Positions 34,701 to 46,380 are shown, counted from the first letter of the stretch. The stretch: DNA of 64,000 nt from Punica granatum (GCF_007655135.1 NC_045131.1:28752001-28816000), one strand, 5' to 3'. The notes: a model not told the origin generated them from the sequence alone. Numbers and translations are program-made.

Positions 34701-35124
34701 GATGTCCCTACGATATAACCAATAACAAGATATCAAGCCTAGACAGGTAGCTACTCAAACTATGAATGTAGAGAGAAAGCGAGAGCGCATAATTTACTAG
34801 CCAATCAGTACATCTATTCCCTTCCGTTGTAAAAAGACCATCCAATCACGTTATAACAAAAAGTTTTAAGCAAACGTCATCATAGAACTCATCGATTAGA
34901 TGTTTCATGGCAAAATGAGAAATTTTACTCTTTTCACGGCCCCACACACACAAAAGAAGGGTAGGACGAGGATGATATTTTGTTTTGTCTTCGTTCTTTG
35001 AGTTCTATACAATGTATTGTTCCGGGAAATTTCTCATGTCATATTGTCAATTTTAAGAAGGAGAAAACGAATTTTGATTTTTATATCATTCAAAATTACC
35101 AGACCAGTTCGTAATTTGATAGAC

Positions 35125-35300
35125 TTTTTTTTTCGATGTATACCCTGTATTCGAAAGCTCACCGGGTCCCAACTAATCCAATTCGAACTGGATCGGCACA
35201 CTAAAGCACTAAAGCTCATGGATTTTTTCTATTCACAATACTCAAATCCAAGACCTTACTTAAGGAGAATAATAACCAAACTGTTTAAACTAATAAAGAA
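35125..35300 (-). repeat. tRNA-derived SINE, copy B
   Basis: Same order as copy A: T run at 35125-35133 on the plus strand, then gggtcccaactaatcca, actaaag, tattcacaatactcaaatccaagacctta (B box on the minus strand) and accaaactgtttaaac (A-box side). It lies in the spacer between the two TPS copies. Confidence 0.6.
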
Positions 35301-36495
35301 GTAAGAGTAGTCTCATAATGAGTATTGAATTTGAAATTTCTTAATTACATGTGAAGGCGTGCCCACTGTGCTAATCCCTTTTTGATAAATGTTAGTATCA
35401 TCAAGGTTGAGACTTCCGTATATTTGATGGCATGGATAAAATGGAAAGTCTGTCACTCTTTCTTCAGATTGGAGAAAGGTTGGATTCCAACTTAAAGTTA
35501 TGTCTGGCATCCTAATAATATGATTGACAACCCTTCGTTAATGTAGGACCACTTACTATTACCTCTTGTAAATTCCCAATTAAACGTACAAATTAAGGCC
35601 AAAAAATAGAGTTATCACCAGTAAAAATCAAGTTCATATAAAAAAGCCTCAATCGAGTAGAATAGGATTTTTCTGCGGCGCCTCTCTTGTACGCTGACAT
35701 AGTCTCACTGTGCCAATAGAGCATGCGGGCTGCTCCTGCGTTTGCTTTAGATCGTAGGCTGATATGTCGTTGCAATTACGATGTAATTCTGGGATCTAAA
35801 ATCTAATTTTGAGTTAGATTCATGCATCTCTATACTCTCTACTTTGAAATGTTCTTCTTCAGCTCCACCTCTGAAACTATAGTCAAAATAAGATTGAGAA
35901 AAGGCACAAAAATTGTTTGATGACATTGGCATGTTGCGGCCAAGGTGGGGAACTTAACAATACCAAATACCTCAATTCAGCTGTTAGGCTCAGGCCCAGT
36001 TAAAATTGGGTCAATGGTGGGCCTAACTAATATACTCCCTCAATAACATAAAACTCAATCGAATTTTCTCATCGGTTGTTAACCATCATGTGTCATTCTA
36101 AGCACGTTTTCAAAGTGATCAGACTTATAAATCTATCAAATGGGAGTACAATGCCAATCATTTTTATTTTTTCTAGCCAACTTATCGAGGCTGATTGGAA
36201 AATCCAGGATCAATCCTCAAATCAAACAGTGGTGCAACTATATTGTAGGTCGTGTGCGAGACACCACACCACACTACACAATATAATCTAGGCTATATTT
36301 TATGTACTCGAGTCATCTAGTCCAACTGTGGGATGAAAAGGGAATTCGATTGCCATCATACAATATGTGCTGCATATGTTCTACTTCAGATTCCAACGCA
36401 TTTTCCAGTACTAGTCCCAAAACATGCATTTATTATTCCGAAAAGGGAACGAGAGAGCCAACTAGAGCTATAAATATCGATCTATGGCTTATTAA
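35301..36495. other. Spacer 3' of the intact TPS gene
   Basis: Duplicated flank of the TPS pair (see 29880-30000 and 30839-30920) plus unassigned AT-rich DNA. No gene is supported. Confidence 0.5.
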
Positions 36496-38495
36496 TCAGC
36501 CCATTGCAAACGGTTCAATTAGGGATGACAGGATCTGCTGCCGAATGTCACCGTCTTGGACACCAAATCCGTCGCCAGACTGGTACAGCATGTGGGCAAC
36601 ACGCGCCGCGTTGGAGCAGAGACGGATAAGTGACTGGAGAGATGGAGAATGCTGCGCGAGAATGGATCTTCCATTGATGTTCTTCCATGCTTCGACTATC
36701 AACCCTCTCACGTGCATCAAAGCTTCCTCCTCCGAAACATTCTCCTCTTGCATGTAGCATAGGATTGACGATGGCGCGTCTCCTCTGTTGCTTTCAGCCT
36801 GTAATTACATAGAACTATGCTCAATTAATTTATTTGATACGTACTATGTCATCATATAGTATTCGAATGTTTTAAGAAGGTAATAGAGTAAATAATTAAT
36901 TTCCTAGAAGCCAAGTAGTTTACAATTCATTGTGTAGAAGGGCATAAGAGGAAATGGGGTATATGAAATCCCCAGATATGTCGATGAGAAAGAATAGTAC
37001 CTCTGAGGTTCCTAAATCGTTGCAAAGTCGAATTATGAGGGATGAGTTGTACACGAGATCTTTGTTCATCTCGAGTAAGTCCTTTGCCCCGTCTAAATCT
37101 TCATGGGCATGAAAGAATATGGAATGGGTCAGAATCAGAGGACCCGAAGAGCTAACCCATGCATTCTCTAAATACTCTTCCAGTGATGGAGTGTAACCCA
37201 AGCTGAACCACTTTGCTTCCACGAGTAATGATTTGCAGAAATCTCCCCACTGTAATTTAAACCAAAAAAAAAGTAGCAAAAAAAATACGTCAACAATTGA
37301 TCAATCAACATTGTCCATTTTCTTTTTTGGTCCTTTTTTGTTATAAAGGGTAAAATGGGCCTTTTCTTCGATTACCACTTTTCTTAGATGTGGTAAGACT
37401 TGCATCCATCCCTTTTCTGCGCCAATTTCATAAGCAATTTCATTTGTAACGTCATCAAGGGCTTGGAAGCATAACTTCATGCACTCGGGCAGGTGTTGCA
37501 TTTCCCCCAAATTCCATCTGTTATCCCAAAAAAAAAGAGATAATATCAGTAACCAAATAAGAAATAACAATTAATTGTTGTTCATGAATGTGCACAGATT
37601 AGTTCATGGAGAGTTCACAAGGTGGACCTATCGACAGCGGCAGTGAAGCATTGTAATTCCTCCAAGGAACCATAAAGATCATACACGTCATCTATCACAA
37701 GAACGAAGATGATGACTTTCGTGAGAGCTTTTCGGAAGGAGCTGTGTTTCGGCTCATGCGCAAGCCCTACAGCACAGAGGAAGCACTCAACCAGCCGATC
37801 CCTGGTGAAACTCAAGTTTTCTACGAGCCTTAAATCCCTCCACCATCTAATAAATTGCATTACAAACAAGATATCAACCTTAGGCGTATGCATGTAAGTG
37901 ATCAATATATATGGAATTATTAATGCACATATGAATGTGTCTGTGTGTGTGTATATATTTATATACATGTTTCATTCTCATTCAGTTTCACTCTACCTGG
38001 AGAGTTCCTTGAGATCCTTCTGGTGGGTAGCTTGAACCGCATTGAAGTGGATCTTAGCCAGCTTGACCATACTGCAGTTCACGTCCCCAGATTTTTCCTT
38101 CTCGTGAAATCGGATCTGCCATCTTGCATCGAACCACTCAACCCGCCAGTGCAATGGCAACTCCAGTGCATGATGGACCACTTGATTATCATTGGGGACT
38201 TCTTCAATAATACCACCACAATTATTAACGGAATTATTGCAGATCTTCTTAAGCGATTCCATAGAGAAAATTTTGGCTTTCTCCATTATGGTTCCGTCTC
38301 CTAGTCCAAAATGTGCTGCCTCCAATAGCTCTCTCACCCCTTTGGTATCTCCAAACTTGGCTCTTACAAAACCACCATTTTTGTCCTTAAAGCTCCTAAA
38401 TACATCTGAGTTCACATACATTGATTATAACCAACAAGGTGATAGGGAGTAATGTACATAAATAAGTAAGAACAAGAGAAACAAAAGATTTGAAA

Positions 38496-38526
<31 letters not shown>

Positions 38527-39034
38527 CTGAAACTTCATAACCATGCTGCCGGAGGAGCCTGAAGCGCAATGCAATGGTGTAGAGATCATGCTCTTCAATC
38601 GTACTATCACCGTGACTTTTCTCATCGTTCGGCTCCATCATGGCCACTATTTCAAGGGTTTCCTTGATTTCCTTCTCGAATAATGTTGCTAAGCCGAACT
38701 TCATTATGTTATCCATTAGCTCTAGATTGGCCTTTAAGCTCACAGCTTCTATGAGCATTTGCTTTACGTCCTCAACAAGCATCATCGCTCGAGTAGCGTT
38801 TCCTTCACTCTTCCAAGAAAGAAGAGAAAGAGAGAAAATCATTAGGTTTAAGCTAGCTAGATGCATGCAGAGCCAATCGATAATGAGAAAAGCAACTGAG
38901 AATCTCACCTCATGCTTGTTGTGGAGAGACTGAAGAAAATCATACTTCCATATGTTTGGTTTATAGTTGGCTGATCGCCTCAGGTGCGAGGAATCCTTAT
39001 CGATTGCCGAGTTGTTCATCTCGAATGACTCCAT
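36496..39034 (-). CDS. TPS-b terpene synthase, alpha-farnesene-synthase-like, seven exons
   Basis: Exons in order: 39034-38909, 38809-38524, 38405-37997, 37846-37628, 37517-37376, 37249-37001, 36798-36496. Intron ends keep GT and AG, and the joined frame is 577 residues with no stop. Motifs: RRX8W at 19-29 (RRSANYKPNIW), RDR at 289-291, DDVYD at 326-330 for Mg-diphosphate binding, and the NSE/DTE motif NDLGTSEAE at 471-479. The N-terminus before RR is only 18 residues with no plastid transit peptide, so a cytosolic enzyme using farnesyl diphosphate is likely. The seven-exon plan and many blocks (FEKEIKETLE, LRQHGYEVSE) closely resemble apple (E,E)-alpha-farnesene synthase, a TPS-b member without a plastid signal. 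The product cannot be fixed from sequence. Intron 2 starts in a TA microsatellite. Confidence 0.92.
38497..38522. repeat. TA microsatellite touching a TPS splice donor
   Basis: The run abuts the exon 2 donor, which reads G|gtatatatat… on the minus strand. The GT is intact in this allele. Confidence 0.9.
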
Positions 39035-39164
39035 CGAATTGAATGTAGTAAAGTCTCTCGAAGCTGAGAAATTAAGTGGTTATAAATATTTAAATTAATG
39101 CATGCAAAAGAAATTATATTGCATGGAAATACCAATGCCTTTACGGGGCAACATGACCTCGTTC

Positions 39165-39172
39165 TTATATAG
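39165..39172 (-). promoter_or_regulatory. TATA box of the TPS gene
   Basis: Minus strand CTATATAAG at 39172-39164, about 130 nt upstream of the ATG at 39034. The surrounding 40 bp are conserved in the pseudogene promoter near 34510. Confidence 0.6.
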
Positions 39173-39589
39173 GCAGATTGTTTTGCATGGACCCCAACGA
39201 TTTTGGAAATGTCGACCTCATAACGGAAATAATCACCACAAAAACGCATCAGATATTTCATGGCACTATGGTAAGCAACAATTTTTGACTTGTCCTTGTT
39301 CACGTTCCTCACATTTTCTAGCCCGACAAAGAAAGAATCAGTGGACGAGGTTGGTCTAGGTCCTTCCTGTGTCTTCTTTTTTTTACATCTCTAAGATTGG
39401 TCAACTCCTCGCGCCATATTTTCAGTTTTAGAATCCGTAGACGGCATTATACATACATACATATATATATATATATATTAATGATAATCTAATAATGAAA
39501 ACGAAAACTGGCCACTGAAATTTATTTTGGAAAGGATTTCTTCCTATTTCTTACCATTGCATTTTATGCATGTATCTCTATGTACTATA

Positions 39590-40783
39590 CATAGGATAGC
39601 CTTAGTATAGAAGTAGATAGCAATTTTCTTTCTTATTCATTAGAATTCTTGTATACATACCAGACAATTGAATAAGAAATTATGTTCTTCTACCTAATTG
39701 TTGTCTCCTACCGGTATTCTTCCCTCGATATCTGACATGGTATCAAAGCATCGATCTTGAGGGCAACTCTTTCTGCCGACCAAATTGGTCGAGCTTCATC
39801 CTGCCAGTAATTATATTCTGAGCGTCATCAACCACTCCATTGATTTCTTATGTTGCTAAAATATCAAAGAGCATAGAAAATAGCAATTCAGCTGGAAACT
39901 TACCTCCGATCTTTGTCTTCTCTCCTTCAGACGGTCCAAGCACGCAGTTTATTTCCTACAAATTAAATGGCAGGAACTATAATACATGGTCCCAGGCTAA
40001 GCAAACAGCCCTTCAAGCCAAGAACAAGCTCAGATTTATCGAAGGCAAGGTAGCACAGCCAGGAGAAGGAGAACTACACTGTGAGGAGTGAATTACCTGC
40101 AATTTAATGTTGGTTTCTTGGATATTCAACCACCTAGATGAAGATTTACAAAATTCAATTACAGGGGCAAACATTGCAAAAACATTATGGGACGATCTTA
40201 AGGAGCGATTCTCTCAAGGTAATGAAACAAAAATTTATCAACTTAAGGACAAAATTTGCTTGCTCATACAAGATAAAAGGTCAGTTTCAGAATATTACTC
40301 GAAGCTAAAGAGTCTTTGAGATGAAATGGACTTGTATCTTGACCTACCGATTTGTACTTGTGATGTTGGACTTCAACTTACTGCCCTCAAAGAAAAAGAA
40401 AAGGTTTATTAGTTTCTAATCGGGCTCAATCATGAGTTTTCTACCATTCGATCGCAAATTTTGAGCGTGGACCCCTTACCGAACATGAACAGAGCGCATT
40501 CCATGGCCGCTCATGATGAAGCACAGCAGTCTATTGCTCAAGGCAGGGATTCCAACAATGAAGCAATCAGTTTTGTAGCCAAAACCGTTAATGAAGTAGG
40601 GGGGAAGTATTAACCCTAATTTTGGCGACTCGAGCAGAGGCGACTTCAGGTCTCGCGGTTGTCCTTTTTGCAATTACTGTGGGCGAAACGAGCATCACTG
40701 AGCCACCTGCTACCAGCTCCATGGATATCCAAGCTCAAAGCAGTCGAACCAGAGGAACACGAAGAAATCCTTTCCATAATAAA
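39590..40783 (+). mobile_element. Truncated Ty1/copia element: LTR end, PBS and gag
   Basis: An LTR tail ends …gatatctgaca at 39737, followed directly by a primer-binding site tggtatcaaagca (39738-39750). One frame from about 39840 encodes a copia Gag: LNGRNYNTWSQAKQTALQAK, VSWIFNHLDEDL, LWDDLKERFSQGNETKIYQL, then a zinc knuckle (CNYCGRNEHH…CYQLHGYP) near 40665-40725. Stops at 40089 and 40317 replace expected tryptophans and one near 40409 replaces a glutamine. After the knuckle the element ends abruptly in hAT-type sequence at about 40784. No protease, integrase, RT or second LTR. Related to, but diverged from, the element at 58068. Confidence 0.85.
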
Positions 40784-41140
40784 ATTGCCTTCATCCCCCC
40801 CTCAAATTGTCGATTGTAATCGTCATCCTTCAAGCACTATTGTGTGCTGCTGTCTGCTTCGAGCTCTCCACTGTTGCTCTGTTGTGCATTGATGATGTTG
40901 GTATTGGCGATGAAGATTTGAATGACATTTGATCAGTTTGTTCATACTATGTTATGTTAGCTTTTTATTTCTATTTCGAGACTTTGAATTATGAGTTGTG
41001 ATTTGGTTTTTATATATATGTTTTTTTTTAATTACAAGTAGAATCTTACGATTCGCGATTCGATTTTACGATTAATGATTCTACGACCCTCGACCGATTC
41101 TAGTTAGAATCGCGATCCTGACAATCTTGAAAGGCAATAT
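40784..41140 (+). repeat. Truncated copy of the hAT-type element at 45120
   Basis: Matches 45485-45861 in order (attgccttcat, gcactattgtgtg, gatgatgttggtattggcgatga, ctttttatttctatttcgagac) and ends with the same terminal motif, here gatcctgacaatcttg. The left 365 bp are missing; the break joins copia gag sequence. Confidence 0.75.
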
Positions 41141-41254
41141 AGGTTCGAAGACCCTATGTGCACTAGGAAATCGTAACGTCATTATAACTATGTCGTACAT
41201 TGTTAGACCAATTTCTCTCATAGCAAGTCTTTTCAAGCAAATAATACAAATGAT

Positions 41255-42239
41255 GAAAATTGCTTCCATGTAGTCCATTACGTTACGGGCACAGAGCCTC
41301 TTTTGTCTTATGCGAACATCTCATAATCTCTTATCTTCCATCGAATTCAAACCCAGGATCTTTGAATTTAGTGAGGAAAAAAAAAAAGGTCGGCCCGCGA
41401 TCACGGTATGGTGAGCACATGGGTATTAATTGAGATTACAATTAAGTTTATTAAAATTGCTACCATGTAGTCCATTACGTTACGGGCACTGAGCCTCTTT
41501 TGTCTTATGAGAACATCTCATAATCTCTTATCTTCCATCGAATTCAAACCCAGGATCTTTGAATTTAGTGAGGAAAAAAAAAAGGTCGGCCCGCGATCAC
41601 GGTATGGTGAGCACATGGGTATTAATTGAGATTACAATTAAGTTTATTAAAATTGCTACCATGTAGTCCATTACGTTACGGGCACTGAGCCTCTTTTGTC
41701 TTATGAGAACATCTCATAATCTCTTATCTTCCATCGAATTCAAACCCAGGATCTTTGAATTTAGTGAGGAAAAAAAAATAAGGTCGGCCCGCGATCACGG
41801 TATGGTGAGCACATGGGTATTAATTGAGATTACAATTAAGTTTATTAAAATTGCTACCATGTAGTCCATTACGTTACGGGCACTGAGCCTCTTTTGTCTT
41901 ATGAGAACATCTCATAATCTCTTATCTTCCATCGAATTCAAACCCAGGATCTTTGAATTTAGTGAGGAAAAAAAAAAGTCGGCTCGTGATCACGGTATGG
42001 TGAGCACATGGGTATTAATTGAGATAACAATTAAGCTTATTAAAATTGCTTCCATGTAGTCCATTACATTACGGGCACGGAGCCTCTTTTGTCTTATGAG
42101 AACATCTCATAATCTCTTATCTTCCATCGAATTCAAACCCAGGATCTTTGAATTTAGTGAGGGGAAAAAAAAAAAAAGGTCGGCCTGTGATCACGGTATG
42201 GTGAGCACATGGGTATTAATTGAGATGACAATTAAGCTT
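41255..42239. repeat. Tandem array, five copies of about 197 bp
   Basis: Copies share the landmark tagtccattac at 41271, 41468, 41664, 41862 and 42057, giving periods of 197, 196, 198 and 195 bp. Each unit holds tcttatcttccatcgaattc, an A run of 9-14 nt and ggtatggtgagcacatggg. Copies differ by few substitutions and mainly by A-run length, so the array is recent. There is no open frame. The units lack clear terminal repeats. Confidence 0.93.
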
Positions 42240-42678
42240 ATTACGGGACCACCCAAGAAGTAGAAAGCGGTCGGCTGTAGTGTTCAAGAATATCTAAAAT
42301 ACGCACCATTTACGAGGCCAGTCGACATGCTTGCAAATTAATTGGTCTTAACAGTTTTGAGAAGATAGAATTACATTACGGGCACGGAGCCTCTTTTGTC
42401 TTATGAGAACATCTCATAATCTCTTATCTTCCATCGAATTCAAACCCAGGATCTTTGAATTTAGTAAGGGGAAAAAAAAAAAAAAGGTCGGCCTGTGATC
42501 ACGGTATGGTGAGCACATGGGTATTAATTGAGATGACAATTAAGCTTATTACGGGACCACCCAAGAAGTAGAAAGCGGTCGGCTGTAGTGTTCAAGAATA
42601 TCTAAAATACGCACCATTTACGAGGCCAGTCGATATGCTTGCAAATTAATTGGTCTTAACAGTTTTGAGAAGATAGAA
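42063..42678. repeat. 307-bp tandem duplication at the array end
   Basis: 42063-42369 and 42370-42677 are near-identical. Each contains a partial 197-bp unit plus about 130 bp of unrelated flank (cgggaccacccaagaagtag … ttttgagaagatagaa). I see about two substitutions (for example gtcgacatgc/gtcgatatgc) and an A-run length change. Confidence 0.92.
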
Positions 42679-42757
42679 AGAAAATGGAGTAGTTTAGCGG
42701 AGCGACACTGTCCTCCGCCGTGAAACAGATATTCTAAATTTGTTTCTCACATTTTTT

Positions 42758-42925
42758 AGCGTATACTTTTGCATTCAAAAATTCAATGGGTTATAACTAA
42801 TTCAGTTCTAGTCAAATTGAGTCACCATAAGATAAAATTCTCTCAATCAAATATTTTTTCTATTTACAAAATTCGAATACAATACTTTATTTGAACACAA
42901 TAAGCGCTAAACTATTTGAGCAATT
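42758..42925 (-). repeat. tRNA-derived SINE, decayed copy C
   Basis: Same sequence order as copies A and B, with many substitutions: gttataactaattcagttc, tctatttacaaaattcgaatacaatactttatttgaa, taagcgctaaactatttgagc. Confidence 0.4.
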
Positions 42926-45111
42926 ATTCTTTTCAAGTTTTTCGTTTTCATATTCGTTACACTCACTCATGCCTCCTTTGTAATCGCGCCAATCAGAAGA
43001 GAAAAATAATTAAATTTTGGAAGGATCGATCGATCAAAAGTGGGCCATCTCATCTCCCATGGTGCTTCGGGGAAACTTAGGATGAGCCCGACAGAAGGCC
43101 CCACCTTGACTGTAATTCATCGTCTTGTGAGCCCAACCTCTTGTATCACGTGAGACGTGGCCCAATCACTGACCCTCACGTATTATTATCTGTCTTACTT
43201 ATGTAAAGTTCCAAATAAACATTAGTGCGATATGCCCGTCAACTGTTTGAAAGCGAGAAAAACTTTCGCTCATCACTTTGAATGGCTCACGATCGGTCAT
43301 CAACCCAAGCTCATCTAGAGTCATATCTGCGGTTCCCAACGATCAGGAATAGATATTTGCCAGGTCCCTCCTAAATTTCTGCGCTTTACGGAAACTCATA
43401 TATAATTCTTCAAATTTTAAAAATCATGGGTCCGTCCCTGTTGATGATCATGACGATTTCTCGGGACTCGGGAGGTTCGATCAATATTTTTAGATGTGTG
43501 AACATTAACTTAAAATTAGCATGTATATTTAATTTTAAAAATAAGTAATCTATCTAGGATATATTGTACTTTCTTTCGGTTACAAAAGAGGTTTATGAGC
43601 CTAATACAAAGAAGTAAAAATCTTAATATCTAATAAAGTGGTTCGGTGGTCTCATTAGATATCGAACCTGGAATTTCATGGTTACCAAGCGAGAACGTAT
43701 GCCATTATATTACACAATCTTTTGATAAATACATGGTACTTATGTTTAATATTATAGTACCTGGTTCCAAGATGTTATTTGATTGTCTTTTGCCCTCTTT
43801 TTTTTTTTTTTTTTTTGCCTTTCTAACCTTTCTCTCCATACTTTTGATTATAATTTGGTTTTTCTGGGTATTTTGAACTGTATCAATTCCTTTGCAATTT
43901 CAAATAGAGGAAGAAAGTTCATTCAATTCGTAGTTTTTTTTCATGCGCGTATCCTTGGAATAACCATATATCCGCATTGCACGTAGACGAGATGACAGTA
44001 CTCAAGAGAGATCATCAAGAAAGAAACTCGCAGTACATATGATGAATGAAACACACGTATTTTTCTACCAAAACATTAATGTACCTAAAAGTAAGGTACA
44101 CATACATAATTCTGTCCACATTATCACGATGCGATAAGCATTAATATTTTTCTACACCCGTATTGCTTAACTGAAACGTCACAATGTGATCACGCGGACA
44201 GATTTATATATGTGTTTCACGCGAATGTCGTACATAACGGTTTCGCATATCGGGTTAGATGTGATGGCAAGACACAGGTCCACATGTGTTGTATTTTTAT
44301 TCAGATGCACAGTCAATAATTTGGAAAGCAAGAGGTAATAACAACAACAGGCATATATACATTTTCGGACTATCACGATACATTTTGAATCGTCTTAAGC
44401 AATCCAGATACATTTTGAATCGTCTTAAAAAACCCAGGTACATTTTGAATCATCATCCAACTTGGTGGTCCAGCTCATGTGGTCAATATGGTTAGGTAAC
44501 TGTCCATGCTTGAAAAATGTTTTATGCATTACTTTGGCTTAAGGTCAAGAGAAGTGACGACAGAGGTCTCTTTGGTGTATTCCTCCTAATGGATGTGTCA
44601 ATATTTGTATTTTTCATGCTTTTGCACTTTGGTACATACTTGGCCTAATAAGAGGGAAAAATGAAAAAATTGCAACTAGTTCTGATCTGTCACAAGAAAC
44701 ATTTTGTCACACTTTCCTTTCCCAGGAATACAACCAAGCAATCCCACGTCAGCAAAACCAATCCTCTTAAAGGTTACTTCCCCGACCTCAGTAACATGGG
44801 CTTCATTTCATTGGGCCGCTCCTGGCAGTGGAAGGATAACAGGCCGGTGCCACTCCGGCCCAACATGGCCCAATGTATAGATTGGTGATTCACTTATAAA
44901 TTTACTATTCGTTATCCGTATATATATTTTAGAATTACGTGTTAACAGCTTATGAAAGTATTGGAATCAGAACTGTAAATTGTCAATATTGTGTTAGCAT
45001 CAAGAGCTTTTACATTCTCTCCTCCCATGTGAATTAAGTTAATATCTTATCCTAGAATCAAGCTTTTGACCTTGAATGTGCCTTTGAATGATAAAAAGAA
45101 ATTGTTATGGC
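42926..45111. other. Intergenic DNA
   Basis: No supported gene. 43590-43720 contains a tRNA-like piece (ggtctcattagatatcgaacctgg) that could be another SINE relic. A T run at 43798-43816 and a 30-bp triplicate repeat at 44377-44463 are the other landmarks. Confidence 0.5.
44377..44463. repeat. Three tandem 30-bp repeats
   Basis: Units beginning at 44377, 44407 and 44437 share (g)atacattttgaatcgtcttaa; the third is more diverged (catcatc). Confidence 0.85.
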
Positions 45112-45119
45112 CAAGAGAT

Positions 45120-45861
45120 CATGGTTGTCAGAATCATGAGTCGAATCTAGAATTGCACGATTCTACGATTCATAGGGGACTAGCGATTCCAATTTCACCC
45201 CGGGAATCGAAATCTTAGAATCGTGGTAGGATCGCATCTAGAATCGTAGAATTGGTGCGATTCTACCGATCCTACATTAGGCTCAAAACTAAAAATTGGA
45301 CCAAGCCAGTCCAGTTGTTCTGCCCATAGAGCAGCCCTGACTGGATTTTTTTTCCCTCTTCTACTAATCGACGAATGAATGAAGATTTGACTATTGACTT
45401 CTGAACTCTATCGAAGTCTCGATTCTTGAAGAAAGAAAAGATTTCAGCCCTAATTTTTCCTATTGCTCAAATATTGCATTCTTCTGTTGAAATTGCCTTC
45501 ATTCCCCATTCAAATTGTTGATTATAATCGCCGTCCTTCCTCCTTCGGTTGAAATTGCCGATTGTAATCGTTGTTCTTCGAGCACTATTGTGTGTTGATA
45601 TCTGCTTCGAGCTCTCCGCTGCTGCTCTGCTATGCATTGATGATGTTGGTATTGGCGATGAATATTTGGATGACATTTGATCTGTTTGTTGATCCTATGT
45701 TATGTTATTAGCTTTTTATTTTTATTTCGAGACTTTGAGTTATAAATTGTGATTTGATTTCTATATATATGTTATTTTTTTAATTATAGATAAAATCTTA
45801 CGATTCACGATTCCACGACCCTCGATTGATTATAGTTAGAGTCGTGATTTTGACAACTTTG
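45120..45861. mobile_element. Nonautonomous hAT-type element, 742 bp
   Basis: Flanked by the perfect 8-bp duplication caagagat (45112-45119 and 45862-45869). Ends are imperfect inverted repeats: catggttgtcagaatcatga on the left, and the reverse complement of the right end begins caaagttgtcaaaatcacga. CA...TG ends plus 8-bp duplications indicate hAT. Inside are many gattctacgattc-type sub-repeats and no transposase frame. A truncated relative lies at 40784-41140. Confidence 0.85.
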
Positions 45862-46380
45862 CAAGAGATACAACATTTTTATTTATATATCTTTTTTATT
45901 TTTTCACATGCAACCACGTGATATTCTTAATCTATTTACTCAAATGATTTTTTGTGGAAATTAAGGATAACCATGGGAAAATAATACACTGCATAGTTGT
46001 AAAAGTAAGTTGAAAATTATGAAGGTAATTCATCTGTTTTATTTTAATACATTTTATATACTTATTTATTTATTTTGCTTTGATTTTCGGTTTTAGCTAA
46101 GTGACAAATACTTATAATAGAAGAGGCATGGAAGATTCTAAACATGAATTATTGATCTCTTCATTCCTCTGACCAAACATCTCAGAGATAACATAGACCT
46201 TAACATCTTAAAACAGTACCACTCCCTTCATTTCCGCTCAAAGGAGCGTACGTTAGGCCAGCTACATAATTTATGATTTCGAACGAAATGCTACTCACAA
46301 GACAGTGAGCAAGAACCAGACTTGAGACCTCCCACAAGCCATTAGCTAGTAACTGCCGAACCCGAAGTTAAAGCAACGCT

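Noticed and set aside
41255..42678. CRISPR-like array
   Set aside because: Units are about 197 bp contiguous tandem repeats with no short repeat/unique spacer structure, in a plant genome.
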